NCBI GenBank assembly: GCA_013696395.1 | Contig: JACCYQ010000077.1 | Location: 1 to 64,000, forward strand | Length of the DNA stretch: 64,000 bases | Direction: 5' to 3' | From: Chitinophagaceae bacterium | Lineage (GTDB): Bacteria > Bacteroidota > Bacteroidia > Chitinophagales > Chitinophagaceae | In this document: in pieces, positions 18,647 through 29,248 of the stretch | Layout: every line of letters starts with the position of its first letter | Numbering within the stretch: the first letter of the stretch is position 1 | Notes under the pieces: generated by a model | Database searches by the model: none | Told to the model about the DNA's origin: nothing | What the model saw: the letters and a program-made list of their open reading frames with translations, nothing else | Position numbers and translations under genes: made by a program

Positions 18647-19366
18647 ATGAACGTACAACTCTTTATACCTTGTTTTGTTGACCAGCTTTATCCAGCAACC
18701 GCTTTTAATATGATAAAGGTTTTGGAAAAAGCAGGTTGTACGGTTTCTTATAACCAAAATCAGACCTGTTGCGGGCAACCTGCATTTAACGCTGGTTTCT
18801 GGGATCAGTCCAAAGAAGTATGCAGTAAATTTTTGGAAGATTTTAAAGGCAGTGATTTGGTAGTAGCACCAAGTGCCAGTTGTGTCGGTTTCATCAGGAA
18901 TTATTATACTAAATTATTCGATAACAGTTCAGCGCATAACAAAGTAAAAGATCTTGCTAAAAGAACTTACGAGTTTTCTGAATTCCTGGTAAAAGTTTTA
19001 GGCATACAGGAATTTGGGGCCACTATGAATGCGACCGCAACTTATCATGATTCATGTGCCGGTTTAAGAGAGTGTAAAATTAAATTAGAGCCCCGTCAAT
19101 TACTTGCAAATGTTAAAGGACTTCAACTAACGGAGATGCATGATGTAGAGACCTGTTGTGGTTTTGGCGGCACTTTCGCCGTTAAATTTGAACCTATTTC
19201 TTTAGCAATGGGTGAACAGAAAGTTGATAATGCCATAGCCACCGGTGCTGAGTATATTATTTCTACTGACCTGTCCTGCCTGATGCATCTTGATGGATAT
19301 ATCAGGAACAAAGGATACAGTATTAAAACTATGCACCTGGCTGATGTGTTGGTATCTGGTTGGTAA
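18647..19366 (+). CDS. (Fe-S)-binding protein, CCG-domain, LutA-like
   Basis: MNVQLFIPCFVDQLYPATAFNMIKVLEKAGCTVSYNQNQTCCGQPAFNAGF; YHDSCAGLREC; VETCCGFGGTFAVKFEPIS. Confidence 0.93.
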   Translation: MNVQLFIPCFVDQLYPATAFNMIKVLEKAGCTVSYNQNQTCCGQPAFNAGFWDQSKEVCSKFLEDFKGSDLVVAPSASCVGFIRNYYTKLFDNSSAHNKVKDLAKRTYEFSEFLVKVLGIQEFGATMNATATYHDSCAGLRECKIKLEPRQLLANVKGLQLTEMHDVETCCGFGGTFAVKFEPISLAMGEQKVDNAIATGAEYIISTDLSCLMHLDGYIRNKGYSIKTMHLADVLVSGW

Positions 19367-19393
19367 AAATTATCGTTTATTAATCTTCATAAT

Positions 19394-19804
19394 ATGGCTT
19401 ACTGGCTTGTAAAATCTGAACCTTTTAAATATTCATGGGAGCAATTTCAAAAAGATAAAAAGACTTATTGGGATGGCGTTCGCAATTATGCAGCCCGCAA
19501 CTTTTTGAAAGCAATGAAAAAAGGTGACCAGGTTTTCTTTTATCACAGTAATGAGGGGCTGGAAATAGTAGGCATTGCAGAAGTGGCCAAGGAATATTAC
19601 CAGGATCCAACGACGGATGATGAAGCTTGGGTAGTAGTTGATCTGAAACCCAAAAAGAAATTGAAAAAACCCATTACCCTACAGCAAATAAAACAGGATA
19701 AAAGATTGGCTAACATGGCTCTTGTTAAACTGGGGCGGTTATCAGTAACTCCTGTTACGGATGAAGAGTGGAGCGTTATTATGGAAATGGCTGAAACAAA
19801 ATAA
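19394..19804 (+). CDS. EVE domain-containing protein
   Basis: MAYWLVKSEPFKYSWEQFQKDKKTYWDGVRNYAARNFLKAMKKGDQVFFYHSNEGLEIVGIAEV. Confidence 0.94.
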   Translation: MAYWLVKSEPFKYSWEQFQKDKKTYWDGVRNYAARNFLKAMKKGDQVFFYHSNEGLEIVGIAEVAKEYYQDPTTDDEAWVVVDLKPKKKLKKPITLQQIKQDKRLANMALVKLGRLSVTPVTDEEWSVIMEMAETK

Positions 19805-19996
19805 CCTCAAATTTCATCCATACCACTAAAAGGTAATTTTTTCTAAAATTCACTGTCACTTGGGTTACTTATTGAAAAATATAGTATCAATTCAGGTAAA
19901 GGGATAAACCGCTAAAGGATAACGGTAACCTGTAAGTTATTTTATTTTTTATGTAATTCTGTTCACTTCGCATCTTACTTCACAAAACAAATTATT

Positions 19997-20902
19997 ATGA
20001 ATTCCATAAAAATGGCTGCATTAGCAGCGGGCATTGTATTGTCCTTAACCGCATGTGAAAATGGTATCAACGCATCATCAAAAGAGTTAGTTGTAAATGA
20101 TATCATCGTTGCCGAACCAATGACTGATAGGAAAATTGATAATGAAGAGGATGGGAAAATGGATTTCAAAGTCAGTCAAACAGATCCCACACAAAAAGCA
20201 CAATCTGCTTTGACCGAATCGACCCCGATACAGGATTGGGATAAGAACATCATCAAAACCGCTAATCTTACATTTGAAATAAAGGATTTTAAGGCATATG
20301 GAGAATTATTACATAATTCTGTGAGGAAGGTTGGTGGATACATTGCTGAAGAGCAACAAAAAGAAACTGAATATTCAATAGAAAACAATATCACTATAAA
20401 AGTTCCGGTTAACCAATTCGATATAGTGGTTAATACACTTTCTTCCGCAGCAATAAAAGCAATGGAAAAAAATATACGTGCAGAGGATGTTACAGGTCAG
20501 GTAGTTGATATCCGTTCACGACTTGAGGCAAAAAAGCAGGTACGTGCCCGTTATATAGAATTATTAAAACAGGCAAAAAATATGGAAGATGTATTGAATG
20601 TTCAGTCTGAAATAAATGGTATTCAGGAAGAAATTGAAGCGGCATCAGGGAGACTGGAATACTTGAAGCAATCTGCATCGTTCAGTACAATTCATATCAA
20701 TTATCACCAGGTGTTGAACCCTCAGGCTATCGATAAAGATCCAGCTTATAATACGCGTATATGGAGTTCTTTTAAAAATGGCTGGATTTGGATAGGGGAG
20801 GTCATTATCGGGTTGGTATTAATATGGCCTTTATGGTTGTTTGGTTTTATTGGCTGGTTTTTGATTAGAAAGACGTTTTCAAAAAAGCTAAAGCAGGCTT
20901 AA
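19997..20902 (+). CDS. DUF4349 domain-containing lipoprotein
   Basis: Lipobox VLSLTACEN; NIIKTANLTFEIKDFKAYGELLHNSVRKVGGYIAEEQQ...VVDIRSRLEAKKQVRARYIELLKQAKNMEDVLNVQSEINGIQEEIEAASGRLEYL; C-terminal TM. Confidence 0.9.
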   Translation: MNSIKMAALAAGIVLSLTACENGINASSKELVVNDIIVAEPMTDRKIDNEEDGKMDFKVSQTDPTQKAQSALTESTPIQDWDKNIIKTANLTFEIKDFKAYGELLHNSVRKVGGYIAEEQQKETEYSIENNITIKVPVNQFDIVVNTLSSAAIKAMEKNIRAEDVTGQVVDIRSRLEAKKQVRARYIELLKQAKNMEDVLNVQSEINGIQEEIEAASGRLEYLKQSASFSTIHINYHQVLNPQAIDKDPAYNTRIWSSFKNGWIWIGEVIIGLVLIWPLWLFGFIGWFLIRKTFSKKLKQA

Positions 20903-20924
20903 ACTTTTGCAATTTCGTTCTGCT

Positions 20925-20932
20925 TATTTTTG
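20925..20932 (+). promoter_or_regulatory. Bacteroidetes-type -7 box TATTTTTG
   Basis: TAnnTTTG match 4 nt before ATG at 20937. Confidence 0.5.
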
Positions 20933-20936
20933 TGGC

Positions 20937-21626
20937 ATGCATAAAAAAAAATTGGTGGTTTTATCCGGGGCTGGTATCAGTGCGGAAAGCGGATTAAAAA
21001 CATTCAGGGACAGTGATGGACTTTGGGAAGGTTTTGACCTGGAAGAAGTTGCTACTCCACGTGGCTGGCGCAAAAATCCGGAGCTGGTTCTTGATTTTTA
21101 TAATATGCGACGTAAAAATGTTTTAGCTGCTGAACCAAATGCAGCACATTATGGATTAGCCGAACTGGAAAATTATTATGATGTACAGATCATCACGCAA
21201 AATATTGATGATTTACATGAAAGAGCAGGATCATTAAACGTGCTTCATTTACATGGCGAAATATTCAAAATGTGCAGTGAGCAGGATCGGAGACATGTAA
21301 AAGAAATAAGGGTGAATATAAAGTTGGGTGACCTGGCACCGGATGGATTTCAATACCGCCCGGATATTGTTTGGTTTGAAGAACCGGTAGAATTAATTCC
21401 GGTTGCTATGGATATTGTAAGTATGGCGGAAATTTTAGTGATAGTGGGAACTTCCTTAGTCGTTTACCCAGCGGCCGGCCTGATCAATTTTGCACCTTAT
21501 GATATTCCTAAATTTATTGTTGATAAAAAGATCCCATACACATCTGCCATTCCTCATTTAACAGCTATAGAGAAACCGGCATCTGAAGGGATCAAAGAAC
21601 TTATGGAAATATTAGAAAAACATTGA
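20937..21626 (+). CDS. cobB: NAD-dependent protein deacylase (sirtuin)
   Basis: LVVLSGAGISAESGLKTFRDSDGLWEGFD, IITQNIDDLHERAGSLNVLHLHGEIFKM, FQYRPDIVWFEEPV, VGTSLVVYPAAGL. Start MHKKKL at 20937. Confidence 0.95.
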   Translation: MHKKKLVVLSGAGISAESGLKTFRDSDGLWEGFDLEEVATPRGWRKNPELVLDFYNMRRKNVLAAEPNAAHYGLAELENYYDVQIITQNIDDLHERAGSLNVLHLHGEIFKMCSEQDRRHVKEIRVNIKLGDLAPDGFQYRPDIVWFEEPVELIPVAMDIVSMAEILVIVGTSLVVYPAAGLINFAPYDIPKFIVDKKIPYTSAIPHLTAIEKPASEGIKELMEILEKH

Positions 21627-21674
21627 AATACAAAAGCTATTAATTAAAGTGCGGCCTTTACAATATCCATTTTC

Positions 21675-21915
21675 TTACATCGGTCTTACTTTGCCTGAAC
21701 CTGAAATACTTTTATTGATTGTCGCTGGTTGTCCTTTGTAATATACCGATCCGCTACTCGATATGGTGACATCTAATTTTTCTGTTACAAAAATTCTAAT
21801 ATCCCCCGATCCACTTGTTGTAGTACTTGCTTTTTTGTAATAACACCTGGTAAAAAATAATTTCCACTTCCACTAATTCTTAATTTTTCTTCATCCTCTG
21901 AACCATCAGATTAAA
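21675..21915 (-). pseudogene. Remnant of a head-GIN domain (DUF2807) gene
   Basis: Minus-strand translation gives DGSEDEEKLRISGSGNYFLPGVITKK then, in a shifted frame, STTTSGSGDIRIFVTEKLDVTISSSGSVYYKGQPATINKSISGSGKVRPM* ending at 21675; no intact ORF spans it. Confidence 0.75.
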
Positions 21916-21938
21916 GGAAATTTTTTTGAGTATTTAAA

Positions 21939-23453
21939 TTAGTGAATTGAAACTGATTCCTCATTAAACTGGATACCATGTAAAGCAAGTTCTTTTAAAA
22001 CGGGCTCATAAATTTCCGGTGTAACAGGTACATGAAGACCCCTGAGTTTGATGGTCCCATTCAGGATCAATTTTGCAGCAATACCAAGTGGCATTCCAAC
22101 CGTTTTGGCCATTGCGGTATGCGTGCTATCATTTCCTTTTACTACCAGGGAGCTATTGATTAGCGTACGTTGACCCTCTTTTTCAAATTCAATTTCATGC
22201 AGCATAACAATCATATCCTTATCATGAGGTTGCAATGCAAGTTTTTTTTCAAGCGCAAATTGTAAAACATCTGCTGCACTGTATTTTCCTTTATTAATAA
22301 TAGTTTCATCATCATCCAAACCAAGAAATATTAATTGCTTTAATGTAAGATTCGCTTCATGCAGTTTACCAGCTATGGTAGCTGCCACATTGGTTTTAAT
22401 ATCTTCCAATTCAATTTGTTCAAGGTCGCCACTTTTATCAATGATCATTACAGTATCCGGAACTTCTTCACCTGTTTCTGCTGCAGCCTTTTCCGCCTGG
22501 TTTAATTTGACAAGGTTTTCCATTAATTCTTTTGTTTGCGAAAATCGGTTGGTCATTTTTTCCTGTAACCATTCATTAAACCCGTTTTTCTCCAGGTGTT
22601 TTTTGAATATGGCAGCCAGTGTTCTTCCATCCGTTTCATATTGCACTGTTTCATCTGTAAGATTAAGTTCAATGATATTTTTCCATCCATACATGAAATC
22701 CGGATGTCGTAAAGTGGTACGGATGAAGGTCTGGGCGGATTGCAACCCATACCATGAAATATAAGATCGGGAATCGCGGTTAGGATAAAATGCTAAAATG
22801 CCAATACCTGGAATCTCCACTAAATTATTGGAACTAAAAAGCTCCTGGTAATTCCAATGTTTATTTTCACCATCCTGCAAAAAATCAGCGCCCGATTTAC
22901 CAGCCATTACAATATTTCTGGGGTTCCAGCTTATTTTATAGTGCCATGGGTTATCGTCACTTTCCGGTGCAACCAAACCGCCACAATGAGATTTAAAGGA
23001 ACTGATCCTGCCACCATCTTTCTGCACCTGGTGAATGATCTTCATGGCACTCATATGGTCAATGCCCGGATCAAGACCCATTTCATAGAGAAACAAAATA
23101 TTTTCTTTCTCCAGTTCAGGAATTAGCATTTTCACCTGTTCATCAACGTAAGATGCTGTCAGCAAATTCTTTTTATATATTATACAATCTTTGGCAACAA
23201 GGATATGCAGGTGAGGAGGGAGCATAGATATCACAATGTCAGCTTTTGCAAGTTCATTCCTCCTGTCTTCTTCTTTCTTTATATCAAAGGATATGGCTTT
23301 CCCGCGGCTATGGTCACCAATTTTTGAACGTGCCTGTATTAAATCAGCATCCACCACCGTTACTAACCAGTTTTCTTGTAGGGCTTCGCTTAATAAATAA
23401 TCGATTAAAACTGTTGCTGATTTACCAGCTCCAAAAACCAAAACATGCTTCAT
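21939..23453 (-). CDS. Saccharopine dehydrogenase family protein
   Basis: HVLVFGAGKSATVLIDYLL; ADIVISMLPPHLHILVAKDCI; LYEMGLDPGIDHMSAMKII; FKSHCGGLVAPESDDNPWHYKISWNPRNIVMAG. Confidence 0.94.
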   Translation of the reverse strand: MKHVLVFGAGKSATVLIDYLLSEALQENWLVTVVDADLIQARSKIGDHSRGKAISFDIKKEEDRRNELAKADIVISMLPPHLHILVAKDCIIYKKNLLTASYVDEQVKMLIPELEKENILFLYEMGLDPGIDHMSAMKIIHQVQKDGGRISSFKSHCGGLVAPESDDNPWHYKISWNPRNIVMAGKSGADFLQDGENKHWNYQELFSSNNLVEIPGIGILAFYPNRDSRSYISWYGLQSAQTFIRTTLRHPDFMYGWKNIIELNLTDETVQYETDGRTLAAIFKKHLEKNGFNEWLQEKMTNRFSQTKELMENLVKLNQAEKAAAETGEEVPDTVMIIDKSGDLEQIELEDIKTNVAATIAGKLHEANLTLKQLIFLGLDDDETIINKGKYSAADVLQFALEKKLALQPHDKDMIVMLHEIEFEKEGQRTLINSSLVVKGNDSTHTAMAKTVGMPLGIAAKLILNGTIKLRGLHVPVTPEIYEPVLKELALHGIQFNEESVSIH

Positions 23454-23501
23454 AACTTTTCCTTTAAAATGGCAAGTTAATACAGTAGCTCTAATGGGGG
23501 C

Positions 23502-23530
23502 ATAAAAAAACAGCCTTTCGTTCAGGCTGG
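23502..23530 (-). terminator. Rho-independent terminator of the DUF4339 gene
   Basis: Minus strand CAGCCT-gaacgaa-AGGCTG followed by TTTTTTT, just past the stop at 23551. Confidence 0.75.
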
Positions 23531-23550
23531 TATTTTTTTATTGAATTAAA

Positions 23551-24915
23551 TTAGTTATCCGGGTTGGCGAAGCTGAAATCTTTTACATTAATTTTTTTGA
23601 TGGACACATCCACCTCCATTCCTCTTCCGGTACGCGGAACATCAGCATGAACCTGGCCGCCGGCCACTACATCATTAAAAACCATCTTCTGCGTTTTAAC
23701 AACTTGTTTTTCCATGCCTATGTATTTTACTTCTATTTCCACTTTATCAAGAGGATAACTGCTTTTATTTGCCAGGGTAATCTGCAGATCTTTGATACCT
23801 CCAAATGGACCTGTTTTGAAATCACTTGTACTTATACTTACATCATCCCATATATTTTCGATAGAAGTCTTTTTAGTGTAGGATTTTGGTTCCTCAGCCA
23901 CTGTATTATCATCTCTTATCACTCTTTTTCTCTCGTTGTTTTGCGGATCAATGGCAACGCCTGAATAAGTAATTTGCTCATCCTGGCTGGATGGTGGATT
24001 TGATTTTATATCGCTTATTTGTTTTTGCCTTTCGACTTCTTGCTGAGGGTAATCAATAAAATTTTCTTTTTCAGGGAAGCTTTCAATTTCGGGGTTTCCA
24101 TCATCCTGACTGGAACTGGGAATAAAACCAGCAGTATTCAATTCACTGGAAGTATTTTCATCATTCACCTTTTTGCTTACCATATTGGGGTTTGTGGCAT
24201 CCTGGTTAAAATACATACCAATCATCATTCCAATTGCCAAAACGACTACAATTGCAGCTGCTATTTTCAAAGTATTTGTAAAGAAATGTTTACGTGCATT
24301 TCTTTTTTTACGTTGATTTAAAGTCTGCACATACATTTCCTTAATATCATCCAGGGGTTGAGAAAATTTCTCTTCCAATTCAACAGGTCTTCCTTCCGGT
24401 ACTTTTTCTGAAGTCCTGTTTATTTCTGGTAAATCATGCACAGTTTGTTTTTGAATGCCTGGATTTCTTTCTGCTGAATAATTTGGTAAAGAAGTAGATT
24501 GATCGTGGATTTTATGATCTGGACGGGAGACTTGTTTTTTATCAGGAAGAGAAACAAAAACTTTTGTTTCCCTGTTTACTCTTTCGTTTTCCTGCAATGA
24601 ATGGAAATTATCGGGTACCACATTTGTTTTAGGTATAACAGGTTCATTGCTTGAAGCTTTTATAATCCTATCAGGCTTTGATTCGTCTTTTTGAGGGTCT
24701 GTTTCCCTGGATTTTTGATAAAACCGATCATAGGGTTGCTCTTCTACCACTGGGGCATAAGGAATTAATTCGGGAATTTCGCTGGGATACCTCCAGGCTG
24801 CGCTTTTCCCATGGACCCATACAAGATCATAAGGTTTTATACCCATCTTCACTAGTTCATCAAAACTCAACGGCCCTGATTCTTTATTGTTCCGCAAAAG
24901 AAGATAAGTGGCCAT
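23551..24915 (-). CDS. DUF4339/GYF_2-domain protein with one TM segment
   Basis: MATYLLLRNNKESGPLSFDELVKMGIKPYDLVWVHGKSAAWRYPSEIPEL; TM LKIAAAIVVVLAIGMMIGMYF. Confidence 0.8.
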   Translation of the reverse strand: MATYLLLRNNKESGPLSFDELVKMGIKPYDLVWVHGKSAAWRYPSEIPELIPYAPVVEEQPYDRFYQKSRETDPQKDESKPDRIIKASSNEPVIPKTNVVPDNFHSLQENERVNRETKVFVSLPDKKQVSRPDHKIHDQSTSLPNYSAERNPGIQKQTVHDLPEINRTSEKVPEGRPVELEEKFSQPLDDIKEMYVQTLNQRKKRNARKHFFTNTLKIAAAIVVVLAIGMMIGMYFNQDATNPNMVSKKVNDENTSSELNTAGFIPSSSQDDGNPEIESFPEKENFIDYPQQEVERQKQISDIKSNPPSSQDEQITYSGVAIDPQNNERKRVIRDDNTVAEEPKSYTKKTSIENIWDDVSISTSDFKTGPFGGIKDLQITLANKSSYPLDKVEIEVKYIGMEKQVVKTQKMVFNDVVAGGQVHADVPRTGRGMEVDVSIKKINVKDFSFANPDN

Positions 24916-25081
24916 AATATCAATAAAATTTAAGAAATATAAAGGAACAAAATCTTTTAACCATGCAGTGTAAAAGAGATGTTATAATCATTTAATTAAC
25001 AGAGTGTATTATTTTTTCACATTAGTGGATAAATGGCGTATAATTCCTCCATTTTTAGCGGGTTAAAAGGTTAAAATAAGC

Positions 25082-25089
25082 TACATTTG
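25082..25089 (+). promoter_or_regulatory. Bacteroidetes-type -7 box TACATTTG upstream of gyrA
   Basis: TAnnTTTG match 42 nt upstream of the ATG. Confidence 0.5.
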
Positions 25090-25131
25090 CTGGCCTCCGA
25101 ATTCAGCTAAAAATACACTACAAAATACAGC

Positions 25132-27750
25132 ATGGAAGATACTTCTCAGCCTCTTGAAACACAGGATAACAACCGGATTATTCCAGTCAATATTGAAGAA
25201 CAAATGAAAACGGCTTATATCGACTATTCTATGTCGGTTATAGTAGGCCGGGCCCTGCCGGATATAAGAGATGGGTTAAAACCTGTACATAGGCGCATTT
25301 TATATGCTATGAATGAATTGGGTTTAGCCTCCAATAAATCTCATAAAAAATCTGCAAGGGTAGTGGGTGAGGTGTTGGGTAAATACCATCCGCATGGTGA
25401 TTCCTCTGTTTATGATGCAATGGTGAGAATGGCCCAGGAATGGAGTATGCGTTACACTATGGTCGATGGGCAGGGTAATTTTGGAAGCCAGGATGGTGAC
25501 GGCCCTGCTGCTATGCGATATACTGAAGCACGACTTCATCGTATGGCGGAACATATGTTACTGGATATTGATAAGGATACAGTGAATTTTCAGTTGAATT
25601 TTGATGATTCCCTGAAAGAACCAACGGTATTACCTACACGTATTCCAACATTACTGATCAATGGATCCAGTGGTATAGCAGTGGGTATGGCCACGAACAT
25701 TATGCCGCATAACCTTAAAGAAGTAATAGACGGCTGTATTGCGTTTATTGAGAACCGTGAGATCACTATCGAAGAATTGATGCAGTATGTAAAAGCACCT
25801 GATTTTCCTACGGGGGGAATTATTTTTGGTATGGAAGGTGTAAAAGCCGGAATGCATACAGGCCGCGGTAGAGTGGTGTTGCGCGGTAAATTACAGATTG
25901 ATACTAAACCCAGTGGACGGGAACAGATTATCATAACAGAAGTTCCATACCAGGTAAACCGCGATGCACTTTGTGATCGTATTGGACAATTGGTTAATGA
26001 AAAAGTGGTGGAAGGTATCGCTCATATTAATAATGAGTCAAACAAAAAAGAAGGTACCCGTATTGTAATAGACCTGAAAAGAGATGGCGTTGCCAATGTA
26101 ATAGTTAACCAGCTGTATAAATTCACGGAATTACAAACATCTTATGGAATCAATAACGTAGCTATAGTAAAGGGCCGGCCGCGGACATTGAACCTGAAGG
26201 ACATGATCAGCGAGTTTATAGAGTTCAGGCACGAAGTTGTAGTACGGCGAACCCAGTTCGAATTAAGAGAAGCTGAGAAAAAAGCGCATCTTCTCCGGGG
26301 ATATCTTATTGCTCTGGATCACCTGGATGAAGTGATATCGTTAATCAGGGCATCTGCCAACCCTGAAATTGCCCGGGTAAACCTGGTAAATGCCGGATGG
26401 GGGCTCGATGAGATTCAGGCAAAAGCTATACTGGAATTGCGTTTACAGCGTCTTACCGGAATGGAAAGGGATAAAATAAAAGGCGAGTATGAAGAATTAA
26501 TGAAACTGATTGCATACCTGAATGATTTATTGTCGGATGAGGGTAAACGTTATGAAGTGATTAAAACCGAATTACTGGAGATTAAAGATAAATTTGGAGA
26601 CGAACGGAAATCGGAAATCACTTACCTGAATAATGAAGTAAGCATTAAAGACCTTATTAAAAACGAACCCGTTGTGATTACTATATCTCACCTCGGTTAT
26701 ATTAAAAGAACTTCTGCAACCGAATACCGGCAGCAGCGCAGGGGAGGTCGGGGATCTATAGGCGGACGCACCCGCGAAGAAGATTTTATTGAGCATTTGT
26801 TTGTTGCATCAACCCATCACACTCTTTTATTTTTTACAGAAAAAGGTCGCTGTTATTGGTTACATGTTTATGAAATTCCTGAAGGAGATAAAACCAGTAA
26901 GGGCAGGGCGATGCAAAACCTGATACAGATTCCTCCGGATGATAAGGTAAGGGCTATTATTGATGTGCAGAATTTGTCAGATGAGGAATTCGTAAAATCG
27001 CATCATATACTTTTATGTACTAAAAATGGAATCATTAAAAAAACCGACCTGGAAGATTTTAGTCGTCGCAGGCAAACCGGTGTTAATGCCATAACAATTT
27101 TAGAAGGAGACCAATTACTTGAAGTCAGGATGACAGATGGAACTTGTGAAGTAATGCTGGCTGTCAAAAGCGGCCGTGCTATCCGTTTCCCCGAGGTTAA
27201 AGTTCGGTCAACAGGCAGGGGAGCCATTGGTGTTGCAGGCATCGATACCTATGATGGAAAAGATGAAGTGATTGGTATGATTTGTGTAAATCCATTGGCT
27301 GAAGTTCCTAAAACAGTTTTGGTGGTCAGTGAAAAGGGCTTTGGAAAAAGAACATTATTGGATGCATACCGCATTACAAACAGGGGAGGCAAAGGCGTAA
27401 AAACGATAAACGTAACAGAAAAAACCGGGGCTCTTGTTGGTTTACTGGATGTAAGTGAAAAAGAAGATTTGATTATAACCTGTAAGAGTGGCGTTACCAT
27501 CAGGATGAAAGTGGAAGATATCAGCGAATTAGGAAGAGCAACACAAGGGGTTAAACTGATCCGTTTGGATAATGGGGATGAAATTGCAGCCATTACCAGC
27601 ATGGATGAACAGGAAGTGGAAGCGGTGGTTGAAGAGATTGCTGAAATTATTTCCGTGGAGACACCTCCGGGTAATGAAGAAAATCCTGAAATCAACGCAA
27701 CCAATAATGAAATCCCACCATCTGAAGATGGATTACCAGATAATCAATAA
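25132..27750 (+). CDS. gyrA: DNA gyrase subunit A
   Basis: [94 protein letters not shown] GyrA-box-like motif (QxxGGxG), plus C-terminal blade motifs. Confidence 0.97.
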   Translation: MEDTSQPLETQDNNRIIPVNIEEQMKTAYIDYSMSVIVGRALPDIRDGLKPVHRRILYAMNELGLASNKSHKKSARVVGEVLGKYHPHGDSSVYDAMVRMAQEWSMRYTMVDGQGNFGSQDGDGPAAMRYTEARLHRMAEHMLLDIDKDTVNFQLNFDDSLKEPTVLPTRIPTLLINGSSGIAVGMATNIMPHNLKEVIDGCIAFIENREITIEELMQYVKAPDFPTGGIIFGMEGVKAGMHTGRGRVVLRGKLQIDTKPSGREQIIITEVPYQVNRDALCDRIGQLVNEKVVEGIAHINNESNKKEGTRIVIDLKRDGVANVIVNQLYKFTELQTSYGINNVAIVKGRPRTLNLKDMISEFIEFRHEVVVRRTQFELREAEKKAHLLRGYLIALDHLDEVISLIRASANPEIARVNLVNAGWGLDEIQAKAILELRLQRLTGMERDKIKGEYEELMKLIAYLNDLLSDEGKRYEVIKTELLEIKDKFGDERKSEITYLNNEVSIKDLIKNEPVVITISHLGYIKRTSATEYRQQRRGGRGSIGGRTREEDFIEHLFVASTHHTLLFFTEKGRCYWLHVYEIPEGDKTSKGRAMQNLIQIPPDDKVRAIIDVQNLSDEEFVKSHHILLCTKNGIIKKTDLEDFSRRRQTGVNAITILEGDQLLEVRMTDGTCEVMLAVKSGRAIRFPEVKVRSTGRGAIGVAGIDTYDGKDEVIGMICVNPLAEVPKTVLVVSEKGFGKRTLLDAYRITNRGGKGVKTINVTEKTGALVGLLDVSEKEDLIITCKSGVTIRMKVEDISELGRATQGVKLIRLDNGDEIAAITSMDEQEVEAVVEEIAEIISVETPPGNEENPEINATNNEIPPSEDGLPDNQ

Positions 27751-27785
27751 TAATTTTAAATATCACACATTAAAAATCAGAAAAA

Positions 27786-29045
27786 ATGCAAAAAATACTC
27801 ATTACTGCATTACTTGCTATTATGTCGATTGGGCTTTATGCTCAAAAAATTGACGATGTAAAGAAATTAATCAGCGAGTCTAAATGGGAAGAAGCCAAAG
27901 TAAAAGTGGACCAATTCCTTGCCAATGAAAAGAATAATACAAAAGCTGAAGGATGGTATTATAAAGGAGTTATTTATAATGAACTGGCAAAAGATAGTAC
28001 AAAACCTGCTTCTTTAGGATCTATGGATGGCAGAATGGAAGCATTTAATGCCTTTAAAAAATACATAGAACTGGATCCCAAATCCGTATTAATGACCCTT
28101 GAACAAAACGTTCGGCTATTCGATATTTACAATGGTTATTTTGATATTGGGGCTAAAGCATTCAATGATAAAAAATATTCCGAAGCATATACTAATTTCA
28201 AAAATGCCAGCACTGTTGAGGACTTTGTTGCTGAAAAAGGATATGAATACAATGGATTTTCATTTCCCACCTTGGATACATCTCTAATCCAGAATATTGC
28301 CTTATCTGCATTGTTAGATAAAAAGGAAGATGATGCTGCTGTTTATTATGCTAAACTCGCAGACGCAAAAGTTAAAGGAGCAGGATTTTTAGAAATTTAC
28401 CAGTTCCTGGTAGATCATTATCACACAAAAAATGATATTGCAAACCGGGAGAAATATCTTGCTGTCGGTAAAGAATTATATCCTGCCAGCCCATTCTGGT
28501 GTGAGGTTGAATTAAAAGGTTTAGAAGATGATAAGGATAAATTATTTGCAAAATATGATGAACTGGTAAATGGAAGTTGTAAGAATTATGCTTTATTATA
28601 TAATTATGGAGCAGAGTTATTTAATTATATATACACACAGGATGAAAAGCCAGCAGATTACCAGGCTAAGAAAGAGAAGTTGAATGAAGTTTTAAAAACA
28701 GCTATTTCCCTGGAAAATTCTCCGGAGGCTAATTTATTAATGGCCCGACATGTTTACAATGAAGTGTATGATGCACAAGATGCACAGGCTGCAATTAAGG
28801 GTACCAAACCTGAGGATGTAAAGAAAAGAAACGATCTGAAAGCAGAAATGAATAAAAAGCTAGACCAGATGTTGCCTTATGCAGTAGCGGCTGCTGGTAG
28901 TTATGAAGGACGCACAGATCTTAAAGTAAGCGAGAAAGGTAATGCCAAAATTGCAACAGACTTAATTATCCGCTTTTACGATCAAAAGAATGACAAAGTG
29001 AAAGTGAAAGAATACCAGGATAAAATGAAAGCCATCGATAACTAA
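27786..29045 (+). CDS. Secreted TPR-like protein
   Basis: Signal peptide MQKILITALLAIMSIGLYAQ; helical repeats such as ESKWEEAKVKVDQFLANEKNNTKAEGWYYKGVIYNEL. Confidence 0.75.
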   Translation: MQKILITALLAIMSIGLYAQKIDDVKKLISESKWEEAKVKVDQFLANEKNNTKAEGWYYKGVIYNELAKDSTKPASLGSMDGRMEAFNAFKKYIELDPKSVLMTLEQNVRLFDIYNGYFDIGAKAFNDKKYSEAYTNFKNASTVEDFVAEKGYEYNGFSFPTLDTSLIQNIALSALLDKKEDDAAVYYAKLADAKVKGAGFLEIYQFLVDHYHTKNDIANREKYLAVGKELYPASPFWCEVELKGLEDDKDKLFAKYDELVNGSCKNYALLYNYGAELFNYIYTQDEKPADYQAKKEKLNEVLKTAISLENSPEANLLMARHVYNEVYDAQDAQAAIKGTKPEDVKKRNDLKAEMNKKLDQMLPYAVAAAGSYEGRTDLKVSEKGNAKIATDLIIRFYDQKNDKVKVKEYQDKMKAIDN

Positions 29046-29071
29046 TTGATATTTATATTGTAATTATTAAA

Positions 29072-29098
29072 GACCGGGAGAGTATCCCGGTTTTTTTA
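29072..29098 (+). terminator. Rho-independent terminator
   Basis: ACCGGGA-gagta-TCCCGGT followed by TTTTTT. Confidence 0.85.
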
Positions 29099-29248
29099 TG
29101 AATATTACTATTTAAATAGAAGAGAGGATTATTCAATTAATATCACTTAACATATACCCAGTAAATTAATTTTCCTGGTTACGAAGGAAGCAGAGCATTT
29201 TTTCTTTCTTCCAATACTACTTAACATAATATAGATTATAGGACAAAT

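Noticed and set aside
25590-25934. Minus-strand ORF within gyrA (also 27003-27242 and 27249-27704)
   Set aside because: Shadow ORFs antisense to gyrA; composition typical of the reverse complement of a coding frame.
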